A program made the position numbers and the translations under genes. Under the pieces are notes generated by a model. The model saw only the letters and a list, made by a program, of their open reading frames with translations. It ran no database searches and had not been told where the DNA came from. Of a stretch of 64,000 nucleotides of DNA, positions 1 through 13,610 are shown in pieces. The DNA is taken from the NCBI GenBank assembly GCA_963576785.1, contig OY756141.1, positions 1,674,001-1,738,000 of the forward strand, given 5' to 3'. Numbering within the stretch: the first letter of the stretch is position 1; the number at the start of each line of letters is the position of its first letter. Source of the stretch: Chlorophyllum brunneum (taxonomy: Eukaryota; Basidiomycota; Agaricomycetes; Agaricales; Agaricaceae).

Positions 1-1062
1 GTACCACCCTGCTTGAACATCTCTATGTATTCCGGGGGGACGTCGAGTGCGCTCCCAAACTCCACCACGGCACGAGAGCGGAATCGGTGGGCATGAAAAT
101 AAGATAGCCCTACGGGGACGATCCTGACTTTGATGTTGGGATCGTTGGCCATTGCGCCGAGGGCCATAATTGAAACACCAGCCTTCAGAGGTAAAAGATC
201 TGTACGGTCATGGCTACCACCTGCACCAAGTGATGAGCGAAAAGTGATCCTAGGTAGTGTGTTAGTTACCTTCAGGAAAAATTCCAATGCCACCTCCAGC
301 CTTCAAGCATTCGTAAACGTGTCGGTACATGTCCTGCTGGTCAACATAAGGCATTTTCTTGAACTCTAAGCCGGGCAAGCCTTCTTGGCGCAATTCCGTG
401 ACCTTTTCCCTGATCCTGGCAGTCCCTTTACCGCTCTCTCCACCAAATTCACGCTTGATCCGAAGTTCGGTGTCCGAGAGAACTTCACTAACCTCAGCGA
501 CAGCAGAATTTACAGATTTTGGGAGCATAACTTGCATCTTTGCGTTGAACTCTTTGGTGAATTGGGTTTCTTGTCCGAGAACAAGACAAGGGTCGTCTGG
601 CGATAACCATATATGGCCAACTCCAGATTTCGCAGAATCGGCAGCACGAGCCACGGGAACTAGCGGGACTGTAGGTCAACTAGCGTCTAGTACACGCAAA
701 TCAACTTACTGCTATCCATAAGACGGGCAAAGAAACCGATCCATTTTCTTTCCATACTCTTGGCAGCAGTCAAAAACTGGACCTTCCTGTGTGTTTCGCG
801 GTAGACTTCGAGTGACAATAGCAGTGGATCGAGAAACTACGGAAAGGTGTGAGTAGAGAAAAAAATCAAAGATTCTATGCTTCTAGACCTGGTTGTTGTG
901 AGGGGCACCAACGAAAATGACGGGTCCATCTCGAGGAATATTGAATGCTCCTCGAGGACGTATCTCTCTAAAAAAGATCTGAGTAACAGTTCTCCAGAAG
1001 AGCATCACGCCGTCATATTTAAGGGACTGCTGTTGATGTGGTCGTTTGGTTAGGGGGGTCAT
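1..1062 (-). CDS. Glycerol-3-phosphate/DHAP acyltransferase (Sct1/Gpt2-like), 5' part only
   Basis: This is the N-terminal part of a membrane-bound sn-1 acyltransferase that makes lysophosphatidate in the ER, the first step of glycerolipid synthesis. The ATG lies at 1062-1060. The first exon ends in PHNNQ, and the next begins FLDPLLL, giving HNNQFLDP, which matches the acyltransferase block I of the Gpt2/Sct1 family (usually HANQFVDP; the catalytic His and Asp are kept). Further on, GIFPEG joins GSHDRTDLLPLK across an intron at about 218-269, giving the FPEGGSHDR substrate-binding block. The reading continues to the left edge, so the C-terminal membrane helices are missing from the window. 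At least three short introns are visible. The yeast paralogues Sct1 and Gpt2 cannot be told apart from this part, so no symbol is given. Confidence 0.88.
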
Positions 1063-1436
1063 GGCGGGTGAGGAGGAGATGGGAGGGATGGCAGAAGAGG
1101 AATGGCGGTGTGGAGGCTGAAGGATGGTGTCTTGGAGCTGTACCCTTCAGCCCTAACATGCACAAATATCTTGGGATTTTTATTCGTGGAACAGCATTGG
1201 ACTAGCTGTCCTCCCTTAGGCGTGCAGCCCATCGAAGCTCCAGAAGGAGGATACTAATTTCAAGTTATGCGTGTATTTTCCGAAAGCCACTTTCAATAGT
1301 GTCCGTTCATTCGGTCGATTCAAGGTCGATATCATATGAAAAAGAAGCAGCCCGATTGACACTGAGATCAGATTCGTGTGCACGTAATCATACAAACGGA
1401 GAAAAGTCAGAAAGTCAGCTATGTAAACCTCATGCA
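1063..1436. other. Intergenic: promoter of the acyltransferase and 3' end of the TOG gene
   Basis: These 374 bases lie between two minus-strand genes in tandem. They should hold the promoter and 5' leader of the acyltransferase and the 3' UTR of the TOG protein gene. I see no coding frame that resembles a protein and no clear TATA box. Confidence 0.5.
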
Positions 1437-4400
1437 TCATGGTTCCAAAGACGTCTGCTGAGTTGTGGGTGTTGTCCGTCCCTGGGATGACTCATTACTG
1501 ACCGTGCTCGAACGGTATTGGAAGATACCATGTAATCGTGACAACTTTTCTTGTTGGTCATTCTTGCCAGTTGCACTATTTGTGCGACGAGGGGACGTTT
1601 CGGCTGGAGGTGTCGAATACACTGCTTCACGGCTGTTAGATTCCAGCTCTGTAGGTGATACATCAGACCGGAATTCAAGCAGCGAACAATAAGACTGACT
1701 GGACAGGGTATCTGCGACAGCGACCCCCCTTTCCTGATCTTCTGCGCTTCGACTTGCGAGCGCGCGATTTATATATTTCTGGAAAGCTGCACCGGTTGAT
1801 TCCAACATCTTCTCGACACGCGGCCGCTTATGAGGATGGGCCTTCAAGAAGTGGTGAAGTTCGGTAATGCCTTCCTTGTGTAATGCTCCCGTAGTCTCAC
1901 TCGAGATATGTCCAATGATTGTGAGGAGCTGTGCGTCAGGGTCGGGTTCTTCTGTCGGTGGAGAGAATACAGATGATGAGCTAGGGCTCGTGTGATGGCT
2001 GGTTTGTTGTCGGCTTGAAACAGACTCTTGGGGTGATATAGGCCGCGAGGAGACAGGGGACAGGGATCTCGTTTGTAGTTCCGAATTATGACCGTTCCGA
2101 CGATTGGTTAGTTCGGGTATGCGTGACGAGTTCGAATTCAGAATCCGATAGACGTATGGATAAACGATTGTTGCAGAAGGGTCGTCAAAGGAGGCAGAGA
2201 GCAAGTCATATACGTTGTCTCCGTAGTGTCCTGTGGTTTATGAGTGATACTTTTTTAAGTGCAGGAATCTGGCCACTCACCAACAACATGCTGGATTATC
2301 ACTTTAATCGTTCGAAGCGGCATGTCCCCACAAGGTACCTTATTGGTCGCCCGGGCCCGCCATTCATTGGGCGGTACAGATTGTAAGAAGTGCTCAATGG
2401 CAGGGAACAACTCAACTGGGTCAAGGTGTCCCTCTGCAAGATCCTGGGGGATGTTTCGAGCCAATTTCCAGACACACTTGAGGACAAGCTCTGCCACTTT
2501 GGCCTCCTTCGACTCCGGTAATGTGGCGTTACTGGGAAAAGGTTTGACAATCTGAAGTAATAAGGCGAATAGTGCCCTGTAGTCCATGTCAGCGCGTGCG
2601 AAATTACGTGGGGAATTGATAAGCTAACCTAACTATCGACATCCGACGACCTGTGGCAAACAATCGGAGGATAATCATATTGATAAAGCGCGAAAGGTCT
2701 TTTATTTTCTTTACAGGGCTGTCATCTGTTTCGAGCAATCGAAGAGTGAGTTCCTCCAAAAGGGACGTAAGAATGTCGACGGTTAGTGATTCGGCGAGTA
2801 TGCTGTGATCACAGAAATTGTTGAGCGTTTGTATGAGGTGTTTTGCAAGCCGGAAGTTTTCATCGGTACCCAATTCTTCCGGTCGTTCAAAGACGTGCGC
2901 CATCTGCAGTGTGATGGACTCAATGAGACCTTCCGTATGTTCTGCTAGTTCACGGTACTGGGTGTTGGATGGACCGGCTTCGGGTCCGACAGAAAGTATC
3001 TTCTGTATCTTCTTGAGAGCATCAACACTCCGTGATGGATCACTGCTGAGTATAGTGGAGATTGTGAGCGTGATATCTTCTGGCCCATCTACCGGTCCCT
3101 GCACATCATAAGGTTCGTACTGGTGATGTTCGTGTACTTTCTGATGTGTCGTTGTTGGTGAAGAGTCAGATATTTCCAGGTGCGTGGGTTCACGTGGTAT
3201 GCTTGTCGATATCCCTGGTAAGTTGCTCCGCGGCCGGGCAAGACGTGACGGAAGAAGACTCTTGCCGCGACCTCGACTGGAAGGGGACGTGGGCACTGGC
3301 GAAGGGGCTATTGGCCGGGCACCACGCACAGGTGACTCTGCACGGGAAGTGACAGAAGGCGTGGGAGATGTTGATCTGGCAACAGCTGGAGAACTAGGGC
3401 GGGCAAGACGCGAAATTCCTGCTGCCAACGGACTTGCTGGTCGTGGAAGTCCACCTACCAAACGACCTACAGCCGGGTTGGCTGCCACCTGTTCCGGTTT
3501 AGCATGTGAACTAGGTCCGGGTATACGTCGTAACCGCTCCTCTAGCTGTGTTTTGTCTTTGGGAGACAGGGTGCCTACCAGCGACCATACTTTCTCTCCG
3601 ATCAAGGCGTACGCCTCGCTACATTAGGATCAGTCTTGCAAGTCGATCATATTACCCAACTCAGACATACCTCAAAACATTTAGAGCCGCTTTGCGCACC
3701 TGGGGATCCTTGTCCGAAAGCGTAGATGCAATAGGGGGGAAAGCCTTCGAGGGTTCGCATGCATTCATTCCGGACTTCTTAAGTATATTAGCCAGTTCAT
3801 CGAGTGTTCCTTGTCGCGTCTTGGCCACTTTGGCTTTAATTCCTTGATCTAAAAGAATTTGGAAGACCCGGCTATAAGGATAGACTTTCGGGAGTGTCTG
3901 GAAGATGCGCTGCACACGAGCACGGACAGGCTCTCGAGCATCCCCAAGCTAAGATGTTGGGTAGTCAGAAGAGTTACGCGCAAGGACGAAAATCTGGTCC
4001 CGACCTTGTGTACTAACGTTGGCACAAAGCATAGAGCTTCACCATCTGTAATCTGATAATTGATACTCCGCAAGAAATTTGTTATGGCATCCACCACATC
4101 CAGACATTTGGAAACCAAGTTCGACTGCGATTCATGCACCCTGACAGAGACATATTTGAGGGCGAGATCAACATTTGCGAGGCCCATTGCCTCGGTATTC
4201 TCGACACCGGAAGCGTTCGAGTAGAAATCGACAATCATTGATTGGCCAGTAATGAAGTCATTGACGGCGTTATGATCATGGCTGAATAGACGGGCAACCA
4301 GTTCCTTGGAAGCATGGGGTTCCATTTGCACTTGCAACAGCTCTACAAGGTCCTTTCTGAGGGGACCACCTTCATTAGCCCAACGTGTACCATCTTTAGC

Positions 4401-7400
4401 TAACCGCGATCGTTTTGCATCGGCGTTCATACTAATGAAAGGGGTATCTGATGTTGTAATGGGCTGAGGCTGAGAGGCTGCAGATGCGACGTTTGGGCGC
4501 TTCAGTCCGAGGGTAGGTTTGGCTTCTGGCAAAGTGTCTGTGCGTGATTCTGGACGCGAAGTTGTAGTTGGCAATTTCCTCCGTACACCACTGGACTTGC
4601 TTCCAATCTTGGCCATTGCCTGCGGCGGCACAGTTGCAGCCACAGGTGCATCTGTGGGTGGGAGAGGCGGTGTGGCGGATTTCTTCTCCGTTTTGGCAGC
4701 CGGCACAGTTGATTCACGGTCAGCTGGTCGAGCAGATTGGATGAGAGGGACCGCAGTTGTTCGCGAGGCAGATTTGAGGGCATTTGTTTGCTGCATCACA
4801 AAGTCGAACCCAGAGCATTGAATGAGAATTGGAAGCAGTGCCTGGGCGGCTTTGCGTACATCCCCATTACGGTCATCAAGGCTTGTTACCGCGGGTGCAG
4901 CCCAATGAGAAATGTCCAGAGACGGCGCAGGCTCGTGCTCCTTGAACCAGTCCACAATCCAATTCAGCAGTGTACCTTTCTGTAAAGGATTCTGGGTCTC
5001 CAACCCCGACGTGATACCGGCCACCATTGAGTCCAGACCTCCGCAGGCCGTGGCAATGGCCGTTAGGGCTTGGGTGGCAACAGCGCGAATAGGGGCCTTT
5101 TGATCCGCCAAGATCGTCGCAATAGGAGCAACGAAGAGTCTCGAATGTTTTTCAAAAGGCTTACCCATCCCCACTGCAATGCGACACACGATATCCAGGG
5201 CAAGCGATTGAACTGCCTTGTTTGTATCGACAACTCTCGCTTTGAGGACTTGGCCAATCTCGCCTAGAGGCGTGAATGTGCGTAAGGGGACAAAAATCGC
5301 TGGATAGGGTCGGAACATACCCATGTTTGGCTTCAGCCTCTTGTTAATCCCTTGATCAAGGATACCTTGCAAACCCTCAAGCGCCTCTTTCTTGGTTTTC
5401 CATGCGTCACTTTTCGCATCACTTAGGATAGACGTGCCCTTGAGCAATCCATCGATCTCAACACGTGGGAACAAGTCATCTAAAGGGTCTAAACCACCAG
5501 GGGTTTTCCCTGAGCCAGCAGAACTAATGGGCAGGTTGGCCAGATCGGCGGACGTGCGAGAGGGTTCAGGGGTAGGAGTTCCTTCGACTTTCTCAAATTC
5601 GGATACTATTGTATTAAGTAACTGAGGGTTCAGGTCTTCAAGCAAGTCCCTGATGGCTTTAGAGCGCTTCAGCAGGAGTCCCAAGAGACTCAAGTAGTAC
5701 TACTTACTGGGTCCAGCAAACATTTTTATGGTCACAAGTGTTTTCGTCGCACTTGTCCGCACTTGGGCATTCGAGTTACCAAGTGCAACCTTCAGGAAGT
5801 CAATAAGGCTCCTGAGAGTTATCCCGGCGATACCGAACTCAGTCAAAGCCGTATTGGCCCAAGTTAGGGCGTCTGCGAGGACTTTTGGAGCCTTCTGTTT
5901 GCCCAGGGGTTCGTATGCTGGAAGATATGAGTGAGTAATAATCTCCCAAAAATGCAACCAAATATTTGCAACATACCCTGGTGAAGGATGAACTGCAGTG
6001 ATGTTTTTTCGGCGAAGGCAATTAGGGTTTCGCCAGCAGACTTTTTCAACTTCATATCGCCAAGTTTTTCTGTCAAATGAGATACACAAAGGGCACAACA
6101 AGACCTTCCGAACAGCGGGTTCTGTTGGGCCAAGATAGCAAGAATCCCATATATTTTAGATGAGACCTGGAATGAGTGGACTCAACAATGTGTGCCTCTA
6201 ACTGCAACGAAGCAAGTACGCACCTGAAAATTCTTCTCTGCCCAACCTTTCTTCGCAATAAACCGCACAACAACTTCCGCGTCCAAGGTCTCCACCTCTC
6301 TCTCCACCCAAGACGCCATCTCTTCCAGAGCCGCCAGACGAGTCTTCCAGTTCGCATCACCAAAATCGGTTGCAATATTGGCAGGAATCAACTCTGTAGC
6401 AAGATTCTCTGCGTCTTCGGGCGTGTGTTTGTATTTGAAGGCATCGAGCCCACTTGCAGGTGGTGGTGGAGGTGGCTTGGACTTACCACCTATTGCCGGT
6501 GGGGGAGCTTTCTTAACAGCAGCCGCCGGTGAAGGTGCTGGCGATGTACCCCCTGATGCACTTGATGTCCCCTTCTTGGCCTGAAAGAAGTCGTGTTGAA
6601 AAGGTGATCATTTAGGTTGAACAATCACGTACCAGAAGACGAGCTAAAGGCTTTCCAAGCGGCTTTTTCGGAGGCTCGTCATCTAGGATTAGTGTAACGA
6701 GCTCCTCCGCTTCAGTTCGTTTCTTGCTTGGTAGAGGTGCACCGTCGGTGGACTTCGGGTGACCGGGTTTGGAAACTGGCGCCTTGGCTGGAGCAGCTTT
6801 CTTTGCTACAGAAGCGAGTGTAGTTCCTGGCTTACATTTGACCGTAGCCTTCTCGAAAGCTTCCTTCACTTTGGCTTTGCGCACATCTGCGATGTTCTCC
6901 ATCACCACATTCAGGGGCCGCTCTCCAACCATCTTCATTAGGGCTCCAAAGCAAGTCGCTGCCTCGTTCCTGGCGCCTTCGAACCCGTCTTCCAGCAAAG
7001 TCGCAAGACTTTCGGCCAGAGGCTTGATCTGCGTTGGAAGCACGGGGGTGGTTGATGTAGCAAGACAACGTCCAAGAAACTTCAGTGTGCCCTCCTTCAC
7101 CTGAGGGTTTTTGTTCTTCAACGCCGGCTCGAGATCAGGAAGTACATCCGTTAGAGTTGTCTACACCAAACCCATTTAACAACATGAATGAGTAAAAGAT
7201 AAAATGAACTTACGGTATAAAAGACCGCATCAAGCGCATTTCCAATGGTATCTGTGATATTCGTCTTCCTCTCCTTCAATCGCTCCAACATAGGTGGAAT
7301 AAGTGATTCGCGATATCTCCCTAGAGTGGTCATAGTTCCCTTTGCCAACTCCTCCAAACAGCTGGCAGCAACGGTGACACAGTTGATATTGACATCCTTG

Positions 7401-8570
7401 TGGATGCAACTGGCCAAGGACTTCGCCAGCTCGCCGAGTTCAGGAGCATCCTTGATTCGCGGGGTTGATTTCAAGAGGGCTTGCAATTCATCCAAAACCT
7501 CCTTACGTTCTTTCCATTTACTCGACTTCAAGTTAGCGTAAAAGTTGTTGGGCATCTTCGACACAATGTCGACTTCCTCTGCGAACGCACGCGGGTCCAA
7601 CTCCTCAACAGCTAGATGGAAATCAGAGATACACAAATTGAAGGTCAAAGTGAAACGCACGAGCTGTCTCCTGTACATCTGCTGAGCCCTCCGCTTGGGT
7701 TTCAGCTTCTCGTGCCTGGGCGCGTGTAAATCTCTCTGGCCTAATTGTCCCTTTACCTTTCCCTTCGTTCTCCATGCCCTCAAATGCTTCTTTGAGCTCC
7801 TTCACTTGAACTGGTTTCAGGTCGCTGAGCCAGGACTCGATTGCGGTGCCCATGTATTGATATAAAACATGTGTGAGATTTGTTCCTTCAGCGCGGACAG
7901 TCTTATCGCTGTGAGCAAAAATCTTTGGGAGGGCCTTGAGCACCGGAGGCGGCGGTACAACTTGCAGGCCAAAATTCCTGGGGCCCAAATCTTGAGACTT
8001 GTCAGAATGAGCCACAGAACAGATACGAACCTGACTATCTCCTTCAACACAATCACAGAACCAGCTACAGCCTTTGGCTGTTTCGACGACAAGCCTACGA
8101 GAACGTTTTCCTAGGCTATATTAATTCTCGTAAGTTCGACCAAAAGATGTTACCAGGTCACATACCACAACTCCTGTACCCCTGTTCTCGACTTCAACAT
8201 ACTGCAGGATTAATTCCAGCGCATTGTTCTTGGTTCCAGCCCGGGTAGATCCCAGGCACTTGTCTACCAAGGCAGGTACAACGGCATCCCGCGTTTTGGT
8301 TGCGGTTTCACCAGCGAACTTGACCAGCGAGACCAGACACTCGACCCCTTTTTCTTGCGCAACTGCATTCGCGTCCGTGGCAATTTTCTTAAGTAGATCG
8401 GGGTTGGAAATGTATGGTTTGAAAACGGGGTCGGTATCCGAAGCAGACGTCTGGAAGGATTTGATGAGCGATTCGTACGCGCTAACGCGAGCCTTCCAAT
8501 TCTTGTGTGCAAGTCTATCGGCAATAGAGAGAGCGCTGAAATCCTCCTCGGGAGGGGGTGGACCATCCAT
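1437..8570 (-). CDS. stu2: XMAP215/Stu2/ch-TOG family microtubule polymerase with five TOG domains
   Basis: This TOG-domain protein binds tubulin dimers and adds them to microtubule plus ends. The ATG is at 8570, and about a dozen short introns interrupt roughly 2,100 codons. Five TOG arrays can be followed in order: TOG1 (about 8570-7620, with LSSKQPK and FAHSDK HEAT turns), TOG2 (about 7610-6830), TOG3 (about 6390-5700), TOG4 (about 5500-4760) and TOG5 (about 4380-3540, with LSDKDPQVRKAALNVL). A basic Ser/Pro-rich linker lies at about 3560-3150 and probably binds the microtubule lattice. After it comes an alpha-helical tail resembling the ch-TOG C-terminus (FQKYINRAL near 1700). Two checked joins are the 8168/8099 intron and the one giving EIVRNFGLQVV. 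Length and domain order match animal ch-TOG rather than the two-TOG Stu2 or Alp14 of yeasts. Individual exon ends were not all resolved. Confidence 0.9.
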
Positions 8571-8976
8571 TACTATCTATGAGCAGGGGAGAATCAAGGG
8601 CGAGTGGGAGAGAAACGTCCTGGAGAATTTGAGGATTCTGGATTTAATGAAGTTGTGTTAATGCAGCATGTTGGTTGACTCCGCATGTGGGCACGTGACC
8701 TGTTATGCTACCCTGAAGCCTGACATCACTATCCCTGCACAACTTGCAGACGCACGGACAATCCCGCCGTCTTCTGGCCATCAAATGCATCTACTCCTCG
8801 CCACTTTCCGCTACTCTAAGATTTCCCGTTTATGTGCTGGAAACCTTGTTCAGATGTGTTACCCCCCCTGTGAACATGTGGCTCCAGCTGATCGTGGGCT
8901 CAGTTTATGACCACCTGACCAAATCTCAGGATGTCCTGTACTGCGTCGGCGCCTTGTCCACTCCAAAGTCAACGAG
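8571..8976. other. Divergent intergenic region (TOG gene / 2OG oxygenase)
   Basis: These 406 bases separate two divergent start codons and must carry both promoters. Open frames here are short and resemble nothing known. No TATA box is convincing. Confidence 0.5.
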
Positions 8977-10575
8977 ATGGCCATGACCCCACAAGCTCCT
9001 GAAGTCCCATCATACACACCTGCACCCTCTACCAATGCAGCCTGTAAGTGTCGTGTCCTGCGACCCGCTCAGGCTGAAGCTCGTATTCAGTGGATTATGC
9101 CGACCTTCCCATCATCGACCTATCCAAAGCTACTACACCGAAAGGGTGCATAGATCTTGCCCAACAAGTAGCGGACGCAATGGCGGGCCAAGGTTTCTTC
9201 TACGTCATCAACCATGGCTACACACCCGAGCAGGTGCCCCTGAATGTCTACTGACCTGGGGGAAATATCGTTAATTTGAACTCTAGACAAAAAGGATCTT
9301 TGACATTGCGAATGTTCCTTTCGAGCATGTCAGCGAAAGTGAGAAGCAAGAATATGCTGGCACTATGAAGGCCACTGGATCATATCAAGGCTACAAACTT
9401 CGACATTACTGGGTACTCTTTCACGGACCTTGGAATGTCAATCGCTGATCCACACACTCTAGCACATTGACAATGGGGTTCGCGATGAAGTAGAGGCCTA
9501 CAACAGTAAGCCATCATTTCGTTACATACTCCAGCAAGTTAACCCTGTCATAAAACAGTCAATCGTGATACAACCAAGCGAGCTCACCCCCGAGCAGTTC
9601 AGCCACTCCTCCCAGAGATTGAAGCATTCGCAAAGCACAACCACTGCAATGTTCTGCACCCAATCCTGAGGTTATATTCGCTTTGGAAACTCTTCATGCC
9701 ATGACTTACCATACGAATCAGGCTCCTTGCGATAGGCCTGGAACTTCCGGAGGAGACGTTCCTAGATATGCACGGGTATCACACTGTAGGGGAGACATAC
9801 GGTAAGGCTTTTGATTTATTTTTTCCAGCTATTGTTCACAATCCCGTCAAGTCCGCTTCATGAAATAGTAGGTCGTATTACCCTAACCGCCTCCCTATCC
9901 CAACTAAGTAGCCCCAAAGCTACCCCCGAACTGACGAGGACGAAGACAAGACAGAAAACGTTTGGCTTAAGGGGCATACCGGTGAGCACCCGGCTTGCAT
10001 GTATCTTGGTAGTTTCTCAATACATAGGCAGATTTTGGAACCATCACAGTTCTCTACAGCCAGCCCGTCGCTGCCCTCCAAATTCTGACTCCAGATAGTG
10101 TCTGGAAATGGATCAGGCATATCGACAATGCTCTTGTATGTGCGAGTTCCACACCCCGGTTTCCGTCTGACCCTGATGGACTTTGAGATTATTAATGCTG
10201 GTGACGCTATGGAATTCCTTTCTGGCGGCTACTATCGCGCCACAATCCACCGGTAAGTTACTTTCGTCCCCCTCCCGTTATAATACCAGTATATCATTTA
10301 GAGTCATCCAACCACCGCATGATCAACAAAAATACGCCCGACTCGGAGCATATTATTTCGCACTGTCGGATGATAATATCAAACTTGCACCTCTATCACA
10401 CAGTCCGGTGCTTCAACGTGTCGGGATTAAACACCGCTTCGAGGACGACAAGACGCCGACGATGGAGCAGTGGCGAAAAAGCCGAACAAGTGCGTACGGT
10501 CAATCCGAATTGACCAAAAAGGGACGAGTGGAGGAAGAAATCATCAATGGCGTCTTAGTCAAACACTATAACTGA
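8977..10575 (+). CDS. 2-oxoglutarate/Fe(II)-dependent dioxygenase, isopenicillin-N-synthase-like
   Basis: This is a non-heme iron oxygenase of the DIOX_N plus 2OG-FeII_Oxy type. The ATG at 8977 gives MAMTPQAPEVPSYTP; the first intron (after GCAGCCT, ending TTCAG) leads into LDYADLPIIDLSKA, the usual N-terminal strand of the family. GQGFFYVINHGY follows, then several short exons. The iron site is visible: HTDFGT (HxD) built across an intron ending about 10031, and a distal His in the exon containing YYRATIHRV at about 10230-10253. After another intron, YARLGAYYFA holds the 2-oxoglutarate-binding Arg position. The stop is TGA at 10573. The natural substrate cannot be told from sequence; fungal members act in secondary metabolism and on hormones, purines or flavonoid-like compounds. 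No biosynthetic cluster surrounds it. Confidence 0.85.
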
Positions 10576-10636
10576 GCCCTCAACCGGAAGTCATGCGAGG
10601 ATCCTGTACAACATAAGTAGAAATCAAACAAAGCTA

Positions 10637-13522
10637 TCATATTCTACTCGAGAGCGCGACCCCTACCCGCCCAATGAGATCCAAAACAGCTTCGACTTCC
10701 TCGTCATAGACAGTATCCGCCAGTTTCTCTCTCTGCTCCACGGTCGCTTGATGCCGTCGCGCAGCAGCATCACGTTCATTAATCATGTCAAGGTTGTGAT
10801 ATATGGTCGAAATGAAGTATTGGACGTCCTGCAGTGCCTCTAAAAGCCCGAGACATTCGTAGTCCTTCTCTGCTGCCAGAAGATACGGTAGTGCTTCACG
10901 GAGAGCATCGGCTGTAAAAAAGGTAGAAGAGAATGTGTGGTTCAGTGCTGAGGACGAGGGGGCTTATACACATACGGCTAGACTCTCCCGAAGCAATGAT
11001 GGTCCGTGCAAGAGTGAAAGAAGCGAAACCTCGCTGTTCAGGATCCTTACCGCATATAATCTACAATGAAAGGTCAGTCCAGCATCAAGCCAACTACGCA
11101 TGGTTAACCTGAGGCATGATATCATCCACCAACGTTCGAGAACGCTGTGACATCCCAAAATCGAGCCCAATGTCGGCCAGCAGAACGACCCCCGACCTGT
11201 ATTCATGTAACCTAAATAGGAACTCCGACTGCCACAGTGCCCTAAGCAAGTGTTCGATTCCAGTGGTGGCTTGACCGCATTTCTAGTCATGAAGGACCGA
11301 TTCAGACCACAAATACACTTCGAGCAATCAGATGCACCTTCATCTTCAACACTTCACCAAGCGATTCATGGATTTTTGAACGTAGTGGACCGTCCGAGTC
11401 TAAATCGAAGAATTTCATATTATGTGGACCAAACGGCTTCCGGGGAAGAATGACTTCCTCATGTAATCGTCTCTGCCCTCTACGACAGGTTGAGCGAAAC
11501 TAGTCAAAACCTTCGGGATCGGATACCTACCTTCTAGTCGCACGCAGCACCAGGATATTCCACACTGCGTGAGCCCATGTAGCGTAGTCATCAATACGCA
11601 GTCCACTCCAAATCGCAGGGTCAAGGAGATTTCGTATACTTTGGTCATACAAGCCCATGCGTGCATTCTGTGGAATAATGATTAATCAACCGAGGAATAA
11701 AATTGTGAGCATACTTGGTTTGCACGGTTCAATACTATCGCCAATCTGGTTTCATCTGAGGTCCCGAGGGGGATGAAAGCCATTATCAGATTCTCCTCTA
11801 TAGTCGCAAGTTTGTCACATCCTAGATGATATATGAGTTCTAGATGAAACCACGTGCCATCCAGTTCATGCCTGTAGCCCTCCACACGATTGACTGTACT
11901 GCGTGCTGTACCCATAGCTCCTCTTCGGGTGGTGGTATAACCTGCACATCTACCCAGTGGTCTTGAACACCAACAGCCTGCATAATCTTGTTGAATGCTA
12001 TGCCAATGGGTTGATCCTGTTGATCAGGCTGTGTGAGCTGTGGCTAGACACATAAATCGCCACACACCTCCAGCAGTTTGTTCACATCATAAAAGACTTC
12101 GAGTGGGTGCAGGTCTGGCTGTATTTCATTCAGTACTGGTCTTTGGGCTGAGTTTTGGGGGAGTAACCGGTGCAGCATGCTGCGCAGATCATCAAAAAAT
12201 AATTATCCTGGTGCTCGTAGAATATAAGTACCTAATGCAGTTCTGAAGTGTTATACGATCACCACTAGTCCTGGAGACAGTTATGGCCTCTGAAAGCAGC
12301 TACATCATTCGCTAAGGAGTATCGTGAAAGTAAAGGCTGAGCCTACCTTGCGAGAGGCGTCATACTCTTGGTGCATGTAATGCATCCTCACCAAATTCAA
12401 TAAACCATGCTGCCGCAACCCCCTGTGGCTGGTGGGTAAACTGAATTAATGAATGGTGCCAAAAAACGCACGAATCATTATTTTCATTGAACTGTTGTTC
12501 GAAAAATCTTCGCAAGTTTTCGACCGCCATCGTGTCATCACCAATCGCTAGCCCCTTTTCCCACCTGGAAAAGTGTCGGGTTGAACCGTTTGGACATAAA
12601 GAAAGGAATGCTTACGCCTCAAAGGATTCCGGCTTGGCCCAAGCTTTCTTATCCGCCTGAGTTTTGAACAGCATTGAATCTGATACGGACAAGTCAGCTA
12701 GATACCGTTGCAACAATATTCCCGCTGACCGTTCGTGAGCTGCTCCTTATCAACGACCTGATAACCAGCAGTAGAGTTCCCTGCGATCCATGCTTGAAAT
12801 TCTTTCTGTAGCTTGACGACCCCAGAAAACGATAGCTTGATGAAGCTTACGAAACAGCGGCGGCAAAAGTATCCGAACAGAGATCTGCGCATCTGACCCC
12901 TCCTTCAGCTGGTTAAATAGTTCGTTCGAGATAATCTAAGCTCACAAATGTAGGATTGTCCTTGTGGGTGGGACTTGAGGAAGGTAATTTGCGAACAGCA
13001 GATCGCTAATACTCACATCGGGGAGCTTCTCTACGAACAAGGCCGGGACATCTTTGGCGAAGTGTAAGCCTGGATTCACGCCTGAGAAAGTTTTATGTAT
13101 GCTTACTGGAGAAGAAGACAGTAAGATTATCCGCCGTATCCAGAGTTCCTGGCTAAGCCAAGCATCAATGCCAATGCTAAAGCAGCTACGAGTTCACTGT
13201 CACCATAGCACGCGCGTCCGCGAGGAAGGCCTTGCATATGTCCATTTCCACCCGCGGTCCTGATGCAATTTCTTGAAGGACATCGCTGTATGCCTTCGGT
13301 TGGCAGACCTAGATGCTGATGCGGGAGTTTCGAGATTCGGGATAATTGAAGAAACGGAGATACCTCAGAGATCTCGTTTAGAAGACACCGGTAGAGGTGG
13401 AGAACGAACGGGGTTGGGAAGCCTTTATAGTCACCATCCTTGAATGCCAGAGACAAGACGGCTAGAAGGCCTATGTGGTGTGGCCTAACGACATGTTCTG
13501 TTGGCGGAGGAACTTCGTCCAT
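10637..13522 (-). CDS. APC5: Anaphase-promoting complex subunit 5
   Basis: Apc5 is a TPR scaffold subunit of the APC/C ubiquitin ligase that drives anaphase and mitotic exit. The ATG is at 13522 (MDEVPPPTEHVV, then HHIGLLAVL). The family block RRSLFGYFCRRCFVSFIKL at about 12890-12830 matches the conserved Apc5 segment, with a hydrophobic LSF.V..L turn after it. TPR-like exons follow: one reading LLNLVRMHYMHQEYDASRK near 12400-12350, then LSEAITVSRTSGDRITLQNC near 12300-12240, then SMLHRLLPQNSAQ. These reproduce the Apc5 TPR signature in order. The last exon ends VLDLIGRVGVALSSRI with TGA at 10637-10639. Many introns of about 50-60 nt break the gene, so no single long frame exists. The stop lies only 61 bp from the stop of the convergent oxygenase gene. 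Confidence 0.85.
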
Positions 13523-13610
13523 GGTCGAGGCGTGCCTCAGACGCCGTCATCATTTCATGGACCCCAGTGGCTGTGTTGATTTTCTTCACCAATCACACTC
13601 ATCTCCCAAC
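13523..13610. promoter_or_regulatory. Compact divergent promoter APC5 / NOC3
   Basis: Only 88 bp separate the start codons of APC5 (minus) and NOC3 (plus). Both transcripts must start here or overlap. No TATA box is evident. Confidence 0.5.

Noticed and set aside
262..721. Plus-strand frames at 359-721 and 385-606
   Set aside because: They are antisense shadows of the acyltransferase exon, which has clear conserved motifs on the minus strand.
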